DNA of 64,000 nt from Streptomyces griseoluteus (GTDB lineage Bacteria > Actinomycetota > Actinomycetes > Streptomycetales > Streptomycetaceae). Within the stretch, counting starts at the first letter, position 1, and each line of letters starts with the position of its first letter. Location of the stretch: assembly GCA_000717735.1 (NCBI GenBank), contig JOBE01000017.1, forward strand, positions 53,903 to 117,902. The letters are read 5' to 3'. The position numbers and the translations under genes are program-made. Below, one piece after another: positions 53,514 through 61,603 of the stretch. The notes under the pieces are model-generated. The model ran no database searches, had not been told where the DNA came from, and worked only from the letters and a program-made list of their open reading frames with translations.

Positions 53514-54755
53514 TCACCCTCCGCCCAGCTCCCGCGTCTTCTCCCGCAGCAGCGCCCGCTCGCTCTCGTTGCGGGTCAGCGCGGCGGCCCGCTCGAACTC
53601 CGCACGGGCCTCCGCCACCCGCCCGAGCCGGGCCAGCAGGTCGCCCCGCACGCTCGGCAGCAGGTGATAGCGGGTCAGGGCGGGTTCGGCGGCGAGGGCG
53701 TCGACGATCGGGAGGGCCGCCGCCGGACCCTCGGCCATCGACACGGCGACCGCGCGGTTCAGCTCGACCACCGGGGAGGGGGCGAGCGTCCCCAACTGCC
53801 GGTACAGCGCGGCGATGGTCGCCCAGTCGGTCTCCTCGTACGAGGCGGCCCGCGCGTGGCACGCGGCGATGGCGGCCTGGAGGGCGTACGGCCCGTACGA
53901 ACGCCCGTCCCCGGCCCGCTCCAGGGCGGCGAAGCCGCGCCGGACCATCAGCCGGTTCCAGCGCCGCCGGTCCTGCGCGGCGAGCAGCACCGGCCGCCCG
54001 TCGGGCCCGGTCCTCGCCGCCGCCCGGGAGGCCTGCAGCTCCAGGAGGGCGGCCAGGCCCTGCGCCTCGCCCTCGTCCGGGACGAGGGCGGCCAGGACCC
54101 GGGCAAGGCGCAGCGCGTCCTCGCACAGGCCGGGCCGCAGCAGGTCGTCGCCCGCGGTGGCCGCGTACCCCTCGTTGAAGATCAGGTAGACGACCTCCAG
54201 GACGGAGCCGAGCCGGGCCGCCCGCTCCTCCCCGTACGGCACCTCGAAGTCGACGCCCGCCTTCGCGAGCGTCCGCTTGGCGCGGGTGATCCGGGCCGCG
54301 ACGGTCGCCTCCGGTACGAGGAAGGCGCGGGCGATCTCGTCCGTGCGGAGCCCGCCGACGAGCCGCAGGGTCAGGGCGGCCCGCGCCTCGGCGGAGAGCA
54401 CCGGGTGACAGGCGGTGAAGATCAGCCGCAGCACGTCGTCGTCGATGTCGCCGGGGCCCGCCGGCTCGGGGTCGTACGACTCCTCGGTGAGCGTCCTGCC
54501 CACCTCGGCGAGCTTCCGCGCGTACGTCTCGCGCCGCCGCACCAGGTCGACGGCGCGGTGCTTGGCGGTGGCCGTCAGCCAGGCTCCCGGCCGCTCCGGG
54601 ACCCCTGACCGCGGCCACTGCTCCAGGGCGGCGAGGAGCGCGTCCTGGGCGATCTCCTCGGCGATGCCGACGTCCCGGACGATCCGCGCCGCGGTGGCGA
54701 CGATCCGCGCCGACTCCATCCGGAAGACCGTCTCCAGCGTGCTCTCCACCGTCAC
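53514..54755 (-). CDS. ECF42-type RNA polymerase sigma factor
   Basis: A 413-residue extended ECF sigma factor. The sigma2/sigma4 core (about 1-185: VRDVGIAEEIAQDALLAALEQW, then LTLRLVGGLRTDEIARAFLVPEATVAARITRAKRTL) is joined to a C-terminal helical, TPR/SnoaL-like domain of about 220 residues (VYLIFNEGYAATAG, then AVELNRAVAVSMAEGPAAAL-type). This architecture and the partner YCII/DGPF gene directly upstream (40-base gap) define the ECF42 group, which has no anti-sigma factor and is controlled by its own C-terminal domain. The GTG at 54755 is the first start; a second GTG lies 6 bases on. Confidence 0.9.
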   Translation of the reverse strand: MTVESTLETVFRMESARIVATAARIVRDVGIAEEIAQDALLAALEQWPRSGVPERPGAWLTATAKHRAVDLVRRRETYARKLAEVGRTLTEESYDPEPAGPGDIDDDVLRLIFTACHPVLSAEARAALTLRLVGGLRTDEIARAFLVPEATVAARITRAKRTLAKAGVDFEVPYGEERAARLGSVLEVVYLIFNEGYAATAGDDLLRPGLCEDALRLARVLAALVPDEGEAQGLAALLELQASRAAARTGPDGRPVLLAAQDRRRWNRLMVRRGFAALERAGDGRSYGPYALQAAIAACHARAASYEETDWATIAALYRQLGTLAPSPVVELNRAVAVSMAEGPAAALPIVDALAAEPALTRYHLLPSVRGDLLARLGRVAEARAEFERAAALTRNESERALLREKTRELGGG

Positions 54756-54795
54756 GGTTCACATGACAGCACACGGGACCGACAAGGCGGCCGGA

Positions 54796-55161
54796 TCAGC
54801 CCTCCGGCATCTCCTCGACCTCGCGGACCTCCAGGCCGACCTTCCACTGCGGCGGGTGGACGGCCAGGAAGCGCTTCCCCCACTCGACGGCCTCGGCCAT
54901 GTCCTTGCACTGGAGCATGGCGTAGCCGCCGACGACCTCCTTGGTCTCGGTGAACGGGCCGTCGGTGTACGACAGCTTCCCGTCCGACCAGGTGATCCGG
55001 GTGGCCTCGGCGGTCGGCCTGAGCCCGGCCGTGTCGACCATGGCGCCGGCCTTGTTGATCTCCTCGAAGAGCGCGCCCATCCGCTCCTCGAAGCCGGGGT
55101 CGGCGCTCTCCATGTCGATGGTGTTCTCCTCGATGCGGACGAGGGACAGGAAGCGGGGCAT
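54796..55161 (-). CDS. YCII-related DGPF-domain protein
   Basis: A 121-residue YCII/DGPF protein, the usual genetic partner of ECF42 sigma factors. The signature TDGPFTETKEVVGGYAMLQC is at about 66-85. ATG 55161 after GAGGAG is used; the longer frame starting at 55209 adds only a His/Arg leader. It probably works upstream or downstream of the sigma factor in one regulatory loop. The biochemical role is not settled. Confidence 0.9.
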   Translation of the reverse strand: MPRFLSLVRIEENTIDMESADPGFEERMGALFEEINKAGAMVDTAGLRPTAEATRITWSDGKLSYTDGPFTETKEVVGGYAMLQCKDMAEAVEWGKRFLAVHPPQWKVGLEVREVEEMPEG

Positions 55162-55260
55162 GACGACTCCTCGGTGGTGCGGGTTGCGGGGCCGTTCCCC
55201 GCCTTCCACACATACGTCGAACGGGCCGGGCCCGCATCGACACCACGCACGGAGAACTTC

Positions 55261-56136
55261 TCAGACGTAGTCCTCCAGGCGGGCCACGGTGAATCCCTGC
55301 TCCTGGATGCGGCGCAGCATCGTGGCCGTCATCTCGGTCATCGTCCGGCCCTTGAGCTCGGACGGGCCGCGGAAGTGGGCCAGGATGATGTCGCCGGGGC
55401 GCAGCTTCCGGTCGCCGCGCTGGTACTGCATGTTCTTGATCTGCATGGACTCGCGCCACAGCACGATCGCGTCGACGCCGCACGTGCCCGCCGCCGCGCG
55501 GGTGTCCTCGTTCCAGTTGCCGTAGGGCGGGCGGAAGAGCCGCGGGGCCGTGCCGTACCGCTGCGTCAGCTTCGTCTGCTGACCGCAGATCTCGCGGCGC
55601 TGGGCCTCGCGGGAGAGGGTGCGCAGGTCGGGGTGGGTGAGGGTGTGGTTGGCGAGCCCGTGGCCCTGGGCGACGAGCGGGGCGAAGTAGGCGTAGTCGC
55701 CGCGGATGGCCGCGTCGGTGAGGAACATCGTGACGGGGACCTTGAGGTCCTTCATCATCGTCACGAACTCGGGGTCCTTCTCCGCACCGTCGTCGATCGT
55801 GATGAAGACGATCTTCTCGGTGGTGGGGATGTCGCTGATGACGGGGACGGGTCCGCCGGGCCGCCGGACGACCGGCTTGGTGGCGGGCGGGGCCGGCGGC
55901 GCCGCGAAGGGCTTGAGCCCCCACTTGCGGTACGCGGCGGGGGCGGCGGCCCCTGGAGCCTTGTCCCCGGCGGAATCCCCGGCGGCGTCGCCCGCCGGGT
56001 CGCCCGCCGAGGGCGTCTCCGTGCCCGCGGACGGCGTCCTCGGGGCCGGAGCGGTGGCGGTGTCCTCCGACGCGCAGCCGGTCATGAGCAGGGCGACGGC
56101 GGTGAGGGCCGCCCACAGCGCGATCGTCTTCTTCAC
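55261..56136 (-). CDS. polysaccharide deacetylase lipoprotein (paralogue)
   Basis: A 291-residue CE4 deacetylase. The signal with lipobox LMTGC (Cys21) is followed by an Asp/Ala/Gly-rich linker (about 25-70) and the NodB core with TIDDGAEKDPEF, NHTLTHPD, RPPYGNWNEDT and LAHFRGPSE. It shares the core and a matching ending (VARLEDYV) with the gene at 50485-51408, so the two are diverged duplicates. It should act on a cell-surface glycan outside the membrane. Confidence 0.9.
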   Translation of the reverse strand: MKKTIALWAALTAVALLMTGCASEDTATAPAPRTPSAGTETPSAGDPAGDAAGDSAGDKAPGAAAPAAYRKWGLKPFAAPPAPPATKPVVRRPGGPVPVISDIPTTEKIVFITIDDGAEKDPEFVTMMKDLKVPVTMFLTDAAIRGDYAYFAPLVAQGHGLANHTLTHPDLRTLSREAQRREICGQQTKLTQRYGTAPRLFRPPYGNWNEDTRAAAGTCGVDAIVLWRESMQIKNMQYQRGDRKLRPGDIILAHFRGPSELKGRTMTEMTATMLRRIQEQGFTVARLEDYV

Positions 56137-56182
56137 GCGTTGTGGGATGCCCGTCCGAACCGAAAGGTTGCCCGATCCTCGC

Positions 56183-56437
56183 CTATTCCACCGATTCGAA
56201 GCGCCAGCGGTGGACCGGACGGGTGATCAGCTCCGCCTCCGGCTCCGGCAGCTCCGGCAGCTCGGCGTCGAAGGACTCCGCCTCCCACCAGGTGAGGACG
56301 AGGACGCGGTCCTGGGGTGCGCGGAGGAGTTCCCGGCGGACCGGCTCGCGGGCCAGGACCTGGGCGCGCGCCCACTCCAGGAGCTCGGCGCCCCGGTCCT
56401 GGGCGGCCCGCGCCTCCCACATGAGGGTGAGCCTCAC
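56183..56437 (-). CDS. small conserved protein coupled to tsaD
   Basis: An 84-residue cytosolic protein starting GTG at 56437 and overlapping the tsaD stop (56434-56436) by four bases. The product begins [23 protein letters not shown] after the start, and the rest includes [13 protein letters not shown]. The alpha/beta pattern resembles a small ferredoxin-like fold, but no family is recognised. The overlap suggests coupled translation with tsaD, while the longer frame starting at 56617 is the tsaD shadow. Confidence 0.7.
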   Translation of the reverse strand: MRLTLMWEARAAQDRGAELLEWARAQVLAREPVRRELLRAPQDRVLVLTWWEAESFDAELPELPEPEAELITRPVHRWRFESVE

Positions 56438-57534
56438 GAGTACAGGTTCTCCTTGCTGACCTCGTGCACGTGATCGTGGTCGTGGGTGCGGCCGGGCACG
56501 TGCGGGTCCGTCACCGGGAGCGACGAGTCCGCCGACAGCTCCAGGTCGGAGGCCGGCCGGTTGCGGGCGACCATCTCGGAGCCGAGGGCCGCGACCATCG
56601 CGCCGTTGTCGGTGCACAGGCCGGGGCGCGGCACCCGCAGCCGGATGCCGGCCCGCTCGCAGCGCTCCTCCGCGAGGGCCCGGAGGCGCGAGTTGGCGGC
56701 GACGCCGCCGCCGATCATCAGATGGTCGACGCCCTCGTCCTTGCAGGCCCGGACGGCCTTGCGGGTGAGGACGTCGACGACCGCCTCCTGGAAGGACGCG
56801 GCCACGTCCCGTACCGGCACGTCCTCGCCGGCCGCCCGCTTGGCCTCGATCCAGCGGGCCACGGCCGTCTTGAGACCGGAGAAGGAGAAGTCGTACGCGG
56901 GGTCCCGGGAGCCGCTCAGGCCGCGCGGGAACGCGATGGCGGCCGGGTCGCCCTCCCTGGCGAGCCGGTCGATGACCGGTCCGCCGGGGAAGCCGAGGTC
57001 GAGGACGCGGGCGATCTTGTCGAAGGCCTCGCCGGCCGCGTCGTCGATGGTGGCGCCGAGGGGCCGCACGTCGGAGGTGATGTCGGCGGAGAGCAGCAGC
57101 GAGGAGTGGCCGCCGGAGACGAGCAGGGCCATCGTCGGCTCGGGCAGCTTGCCGTGCTCCAGCTGGTCGACGCAGATGTGCGAGGCGAGGTGGTTGACGC
57201 CGTAGAGCGGCTTGCCGAGGGCGTACGCGTACGCCTTGGCGGCCGATACGCCGACGAGCAGCGCGCCCGCGAGGCCGGGCCCGGCGGTGACGGCGATGCC
57301 GTCGAGGTCCTTCGGGGAGACGCCGGCCGTCCTGAGGGCGCGTTCGATCGTCGGGACCATCGCCTCCAGGTGGGCGCGGGAGGCGATCTCGGGCACGACG
57401 CCGCCGAAGCGGGCATGGGTGTCGACGCTGGAGGCGACGGCGTCGGCGAGGAGGGTGGTGCCGTGGACGATGCCGACGCCGGTCTCGTCACAGGAGGTCT
57501 CGATGCCGAGTACGAGGGGTTCGTCAGCAGCCAT
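56434..57534 (-). CDS. tsaD: tRNA t6A threonylcarbamoyltransferase TsaD
   Basis: A 366-residue Kae1/Qri7/TsaD protein that transfers the threonylcarbamoyl group to A37 of ANN-decoding tRNAs. It has the metal-binding HxxxH in [10 protein letters not shown] (about 111-120), the ASKHA fold signature ([15 protein letters not shown], about 8-22) and [11 protein letters not shown]. Stop and start overlap the small downstream gene, and rimI lies 31 bases upstream. In bacteria it works with TsaB and TsaE, both encoded here, and TsaC, encoded elsewhere. Confidence 0.96.
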   Translation of the reverse strand: MAADEPLVLGIETSCDETGVGIVHGTTLLADAVASSVDTHARFGGVVPEIASRAHLEAMVPTIERALRTAGVSPKDLDGIAVTAGPGLAGALLVGVSAAKAYAYALGKPLYGVNHLASHICVDQLEHGKLPEPTMALLVSGGHSSLLLSADITSDVRPLGATIDDAAGEAFDKIARVLDLGFPGGPVIDRLAREGDPAAIAFPRGLSGSRDPAYDFSFSGLKTAVARWIEAKRAAGEDVPVRDVAASFQEAVVDVLTRKAVRACKDEGVDHLMIGGGVAANSRLRALAEERCERAGIRLRVPRPGLCTDNGAMVAALGSEMVARNRPASDLELSADSSLPVTDPHVPGRTHDHDHVHEVSKENLYS

Positions 57535-57565
57535 CAGTCATTCCAGCCATGGGTCGGTACGGACA

Positions 57566-58054
57566 TCAGATCTCGGTCTCGGTTCCTTGGACGGTCAGTC
57601 GCATCACGAGCGCGTCCACGTTTCCGGGCTGGTAGTAGCCGCGCCGGAAGCCGATCGGCTCGAAGCCGAAGCGCTCGTAGAGCTTCTGGGCCCGGGTGTT
57701 GTCCACGCGCACTTCGAGGAGGACCTCGTCGCACTCGAAGGCGGTGGCTTCCTTCAGGAGGTCGGTGAGGAGCCGGGCGCCGAGGCCGGTGCCCCACTGG
57801 TCGCGGGCGACGGCGATGGTCTGCACGTCGCCGAGTCCGCCGGCGGCGGCGAGCCCGGCGTATCCGACGATCCGCCCCGCGCCGTCCTCGGCGACGACGT
57901 AGTGGCGCGTGGCCCCGGGGCCGCGCGCGTGCGCGAGCTCCGACCAGAACATCCCCGCCGACCAGGCGTCCTCGGGGAACAGCTCGTCCTCGAGGGCCAG
58001 CACCGGGGTGATGTCCCACCAGCGCATCTCGCGCAGCTCCACGGAGCCGGTCAC
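57566..58054 (-). CDS. rimI: ribosomal-protein-alanine N-acetyltransferase
   Basis: A 162-residue GNAT acetyltransferase. The acetyl-CoA loop reads IAVARDQWGTGLGARLLTDLL (about 86-106) and the C-terminal Tyr region KLYERFGFEPIGFRRGYYQP is typical of RimI. It acetylates the N-terminal Ala of ribosomal protein S18 in E. coli. The GTG 58054 start overlaps the tsaB stop by four bases, so translation is coupled. It forms the tsaE-tsaB-rimI-tsaD cluster. Confidence 0.92.
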   Translation of the reverse strand: MTGSVELREMRWWDITPVLALEDELFPEDAWSAGMFWSELAHARGPGATRHYVVAEDGAGRIVGYAGLAAAGGLGDVQTIAVARDQWGTGLGARLLTDLLKEATAFECDEVLLEVRVDNTRAQKLYERFGFEPIGFRRGYYQPGNVDALVMRLTVQGTETEI

Positions 58055-58707
58055 GTGGGTGTGACCACCTTGTAGTTCTTCGGCACCTGCGCGTCGGGGC
58101 GGCGCAGGTACATCGGCAGCGGGTCGAGGAACCCGTCCCCGCCGGCCGCCAGCTTCTCCGCCGCGAGGGCGGCGAGCGCCGCCGCCGACTGGTGCTCGGG
58201 GTCGCGGGCGTCGGGGAAGGCCTCCGGGTAGAGGCGGGCGCCCGCGCCGACGACCGGGAGGCCGGCGAGCCGCTCGGCGATGTCGGCGGGCCGGTCGACG
58301 CCCGCGTCGGTCGCGCGCGTGCGGGAGTCGTCGTACCGCGCCCAGTAGACCTCCTTGCGGCGCGCGTCCGTGGCGACGGCGAAGGGCTCGTCGATCCCGG
58401 AGGCGTACGCGAGGCCGTCGAGGGTGCAGAGTCCGTGAACCGGCACCCCGAGGGCGGAGGAGAAGGCGGCGGCCGTGACGAGGCCGACGCGCAGGCCCGT
58501 GTACGGGCCGGGGCCGACACCGACGACGACGCCGGTGACCGCGTCGAGCTTCAGCCCGGCCTCCTTGAGGACCCGGTCGACGGCGGGCAGCAGCAGCTCC
58601 CCGTGACGGCGGGCGTCGACCTGGCTCGACGAGGCGACGACGGCCTCGCCGTCGTGCAGGGCGACGGTGACGGCGGGGGTGGCGGTATCCATGGCGAGCA
58701 ACAGCAC
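58051..58707 (-). CDS. tsaB: tRNA t6A synthesis factor TsaB
   Basis: A 218-residue ASKHA-fold partner of TsaD. The start region (LLLAMDTATPAVTVAL, about 2-17) and VVVGVGPGPYTGLRVGLVTA (about 62-81) are typical, and the metal-binding residues of TsaD are absent, as expected. It is needed for t6A in all bacteria. GTG at 58707 is used; the Met at residue 6 is an alternative. It is divergent from the LD-transpeptidase-like gene by 96 bases. Confidence 0.95.
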   Translation of the reverse strand: MLLLAMDTATPAVTVALHDGEAVVASSSQVDARRHGELLLPAVDRVLKEAGLKLDAVTGVVVGVGPGPYTGLRVGLVTAAAFSSALGVPVHGLCTLDGLAYASGIDEPFAVATDARRKEVYWARYDDSRTRATDAGVDRPADIAERLAGLPVVGAGARLYPEAFPDARDPEHQSAAALAALAAEKLAAGGDGFLDPLPMYLRRPDAQVPKNYKVVTPT

Positions 58708-58803
58708 GCGAACAGCCTACGGCTCCCGGGCACGGTGCCCCGCCCCTCGCTCCCCCTGCTGCTACCGTCACCCTTCGATACGTTCGTACGAGAGGTGGGC
58801 ACG

Positions 58804-59370
58804 GTGGCACGGAGCAGCTCGGGATTCGTGGCCGGGCTCACGGCGGCGGCCGTCGCGGCGGTCGGCTTCCTGGCCTACCAGGCCTCCGCGAACGTGCCGG
58901 CGAACCTGACGGAGAAGCCGCGGGCGACGAGCACCGCCGCCCCGTCGATCTCGCCGAGCGGCGGCCCGACACAGCCTCCCAGGAACCCCCTCGCCATCCC
59001 GGCGAACTCGGGCACCGGTGAGCGGGTCGTGTACGCGCTCGCCGACCGCCGGGTGTGGCTGGTCGACGAGAAGGGCAAGGCCACACGTACGTTCACGGTG
59101 ATGCCCAGCACGGTGGACCCGGCGCCCGGGTCGTACAGCGTGACCTCGCGCTCGGGCTCGGTGCGCGGTTCGGACGGCGTGCAGATCGAGCACGTGGTGC
59201 GGTTCGCGACGGCCGAGGACGTGTCGATCGGCTTCAGCGCGGCGGTCGACGGCTCGACGCCGAGCCCGGACCCGTCGAGGAAGACGGGCGGGATCCGCAT
59301 GAAGCGGACCGACGGGGACGCGCTGTGGATGTTCGCGGTGATCGGCGCGAAGGTCGTCGTCGTCGCCTGA
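58804..59370 (+). CDS. L,D-transpeptidase-like protein lacking the catalytic Cys
   Basis: A 188-residue exported protein (GTG start), with a signal or anchor helix (about 8-30), a Ser/Pro/Thr linker and a beta-rich C-terminal domain (about 75-188). Its strand pattern and terminal GGIRMKRTDGDALWMFAVIGAKVVVV follow the YkuD order HGC-IR-L...DA..L...V..G..V, but the His and the nucleophile Cys are replaced (TGGIRM). It therefore probably binds rather than cross-links peptidoglycan. Assignment to the YkuD fold is inference. Confidence 0.6.
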   Translation: MARSSSGFVAGLTAAAVAAVGFLAYQASANVPANLTEKPRATSTAAPSISPSGGPTQPPRNPLAIPANSGTGERVVYALADRRVWLVDEKGKATRTFTVMPSTVDPAPGSYSVTSRSGSVRGSDGVQIEHVVRFATAEDVSIGFSAAVDGSTPSPDPSRKTGGIRMKRTDGDALWMFAVIGAKVVVVA

Positions 59371-59394
59371 GAGGCGGCGGCCCGGGGTGCGGTG

Positions 59395-59571
59395 CTACGC
59401 CGCCTCCTCCCGCACGGGCAGGTTCAGGATCTCGTCCCGCTCCGCCCGTTCCACCCGCTCGGAGTGGAGCGGCGGTGGGGTCGAAAGGGTGCGGGCGGCC
59501 ACGCAGGACGCCAGCAGCTCACTCATCGGGACGCGGTCCCGGCTGTGTCCCGCGCGCTCCTGCGTCGCCAT
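59395..59571 (-). CDS. 58-residue protein under a predicted iron box
   Basis: A short acidic protein with ATG at 59571 and TAG at 59397-59395. The RBS GGGAGG lies 7 bases upstream. The product contains MSELLASCVAARTL and ends LNLPVREEAA. It is too short for standard gene calling but has a good RBS and an iron-box palindrome 14 bases upstream of the start. It is downstream of tsaE in the same direction. Function unknown; possibly a small protein made under iron starvation. Confidence 0.65.
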   Translation of the reverse strand: MATQERAGHSRDRVPMSELLASCVAARTLSTPPPLHSERVERAERDEILNLPVREEAA

Positions 59572-59582
59572 GCATGCCTCCC

Positions 59583-59603
59583 GTAGGTTAGGTACACCTA
59601 ACC
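59583..59603 (-). promoter_or_regulatory. DmdR/IdeR-type iron box
   Basis: GGTTAGGTACACCTAACC at 59586-59603 is a perfect palindrome apart from its AC centre. The 19 bases from 59583 match the Streptomyces DmdR1 iron-box consensus at 15 positions. It lies just upstream of the 58-codon gene. Confidence 0.75.
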
Positions 59604-59695
59604 AGCTCGTGCATCCATGTCACCACGCCACGTACGAACGACGCAACACCTTCCCGACACGTTGTCGGAATCTACGTCTCCGCCCGCACAGGCGC

Positions 59696-60196
59696 TCAGA
59701 GCACTTCCAGGTCCTCACCGGCCCAGCGTCGGCCGATCCCGCGCAGCACGACCGTGCGCCGGTCGTCGTCGGTGTCACCCGTCACCCGGTGGATCAAAAG
59801 GTGCAGCCGGTCGTCGGTCAGCTCCTCGACCTTGCCGTCACCCCACTCGACGACGACGACCGACTCGGGCAGCGAGACGTCCAGGTCGAGGTCCTCCATC
59901 TCGTCGAGACCGCCGCCGAGGCGGTACGCGTCCACGTGCACCAGGGCAGGGCCGCCGACCAGGGACGGGTGGACGCGGGCGATGACGAAGGTCGGGGAGG
60001 TGACGGCCCCGCGCACCCCGAGCCCCTCGCCGAGGCCCCGGGTCAGGGTGGTCTTGCCCGCGCCGAGTTCACCGGTGAGCATGACGAGGTCGCCGGGGCG
60101 GAGGATCTTCGCGAGGCGGCGGCCGAGTTCCTGCATCCGCTGGGGGGAGTCGACGGAGAGGGTGGCGCCGGAGAGGGGCGGGTGCGCTGCTTCCAT
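59696..60196 (-). CDS. tsaE: tRNA t6A synthesis ATPase TsaE
   Basis: A 166-residue P-loop ATPase with Walker A GELGAGKTT (about 42-50), SPTFVIAR switch and Walker B-like VVVVEWGDG. It drives turnover of the TsaBD complex. The ATG at 60196 is preferred over the TTG at 60205. A 197-bp MITE lies directly upstream, between tsaE and the hydrolase gene, so an mRNA starting further up would carry a long hairpin here. Confidence 0.93.
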   Translation of the reverse strand: MEAAHPPLSGATLSVDSPQRMQELGRRLAKILRPGDLVMLTGELGAGKTTLTRGLGEGLGVRGAVTSPTFVIARVHPSLVGGPALVHVDAYRLGGGLDEMEDLDLDVSLPESVVVVEWGDGKVEELTDDRLHLLIHRVTGDTDDDRRTVVLRGIGRRWAGEDLEVL

Positions 60197-60209
60197 GCCC
60201 GCCAATTTA

Positions 60210-60406
60210 GCCTGACCGGCAATTGGGGGGCGGCGGCGCGGGGCTGGGCACGCGCATCTGCGGCGTTGTCGTCAATCACCGACTTCCCCGAGCTCTCGGC
60301 TTCGCTCGAGCAGGGGAGACCCCATCGCGTCGGCTCAATCCTCCGCCTTGCAGCTGCACGCACCCAGCCCCCGCTCCTTCTCCCGCCCCCCAATTGCCGG
60401 TCAGGC
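60210..60406. mobile_element. 197-bp MITE with TTA target duplication
   Basis: Terminal inverted repeats of 24 bp (outer GCCTGACCGGCAATTGGGGG) bound the element, and TTA flanks both ends (60207-60209 and 60407-60409), a 3-bp duplication as made by IS5-group transposases. Internal sequence includes a common Streptomyces palindromic module (about 60285-60325). No ORF. The right TTA is the stop codon (TAA) of the hydrolase gene. Confidence 0.85.
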
Positions 60407-61591
60407 TTATCCGTTGCGGGACTCCGGATCGGCCGCGACCGGCGCCGGCACCGCTCCCACCCGTACGAGCAGGTCGGCGAGGCGGTCGGTGACCGCCTCC
60501 GGGTGTTCCAGCATCACGAGATGGCCGCCGTCCGGGACGATGACCAGCTCCGCGTCCGGGAGCAGATCGGCGATGGCCTCGGTGTGGGAGCTGGGGGTCA
60601 CCAGGTCGTGGTCCCCGGCGAGCGCGAGCACCGGCAGTCCGGCGAGGACGGGCAGGGCGGCGGCCTTGTCGTGCTCGGCGAAGGCCGGGTAGAAGGCGGC
60701 GACCACGTCGATCGGGGTCGACTCGATCATCCGCTCCGCGAAGCGGGCGACCGCCGGGTCGACGTCCCTCGACGCGAACGAGTACTTCTTGATCAGCCCG
60801 GCGAACAGGTCCGCGGTCGCCCTGCGGCCCCGCTCGACCAGCTCCGCCTGGGAGCCGAGCGCCCGCAGCACCCCCGGCAGGACCCGGCGGACGGCGTTGA
60901 CGCCGGCGATGGGGAGCCCGTACGACACCTCCGCGAGCTTTCCGGCCGACGTGCCGACGAAGGCGACGCCGACGACCCGGTCGCTGACGAACTCCGGGTA
61001 CCGCTCGGCGAGCGCCATGATCGTCATGCCGCCCATCGAATGCCCGACGAGGACGAGCGGGCCCTCGGGCGCGGCGACGTCGAGGACGGCCTTGAGGTCG
61101 CGGCCGAGCTGGTCGATGGTGACGGGGACACCGTCGGCACCGGCCTGCGAGACGCCGGTGCCCGAACGGCCGTGACTGCGCTGGTCCCAGTGGACGGTCC
61201 TGACGAGACCGCGCAGCGCCGCCCGCTGGAAGTGCCAGGAGTCCTGGTTGAGGCAGTAGCCGTGACTGAAGACGACGGTGACGGGGGCGGGCTCCTTGCG
61301 CCCGAAGAGCCGCCGCCTGCGGGCGGCCGGAGCTGCGTCCTCGACCTCGTCCACCTCGTAGTACAGGACGGTCGAGTCGTCGGCGAGGGCCCGGCCGGAC
61401 GTCCCGCGCAGCCCGCCGTACGGGCCGGTGGCGTCGAGCGCGAGCCGCGCCTTCTGCCGTACGGAACGGCCGACGGTCAGCCGCTCGGCGGCGACCCCGA
61501 CCGCGGCGCCCGCGGCGAGGACGCCTATCGCGGCGCCGGCGAACCCGGCGCGCCGCCAGCTGGTGGTACCGGTGCCGCCTGCCTCGACCAC
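60407..61591 (-). CDS. alpha/beta hydrolase
   Basis: A 394-residue hydrolase with an N-terminal hydrophobic anchor (about 12-35) and a canonical alpha/beta fold (about 95-375): oxyanion region VVFSHGYCLNQDSW, nucleophile Ser in VLVGHSMGGM, acid in LALAGDHDLVTP and His in PDGGHLVMLE. Substrate unknown; an ester or lactone is likely. It begins 12 bases after alr and ends in the TTA that flanks the MITE, so the original stop codon may have been replaced by the insertion. Confidence 0.9.
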   Translation of the reverse strand: MVEAGGTGTTSWRRAGFAGAAIGVLAAGAAVGVAAERLTVGRSVRQKARLALDATGPYGGLRGTSGRALADDSTVLYYEVDEVEDAAPAARRRRLFGRKEPAPVTVVFSHGYCLNQDSWHFQRAALRGLVRTVHWDQRSHGRSGTGVSQAGADGVPVTIDQLGRDLKAVLDVAAPEGPLVLVGHSMGGMTIMALAERYPEFVSDRVVGVAFVGTSAGKLAEVSYGLPIAGVNAVRRVLPGVLRALGSQAELVERGRRATADLFAGLIKKYSFASRDVDPAVARFAERMIESTPIDVVAAFYPAFAEHDKAAALPVLAGLPVLALAGDHDLVTPSSHTEAIADLLPDAELVIVPDGGHLVMLEHPEAVTDRLADLLVRVGAVPAPVAADPESRNG

Positions 61592-61603
61592 GCCGTGGCC
61601 CCC

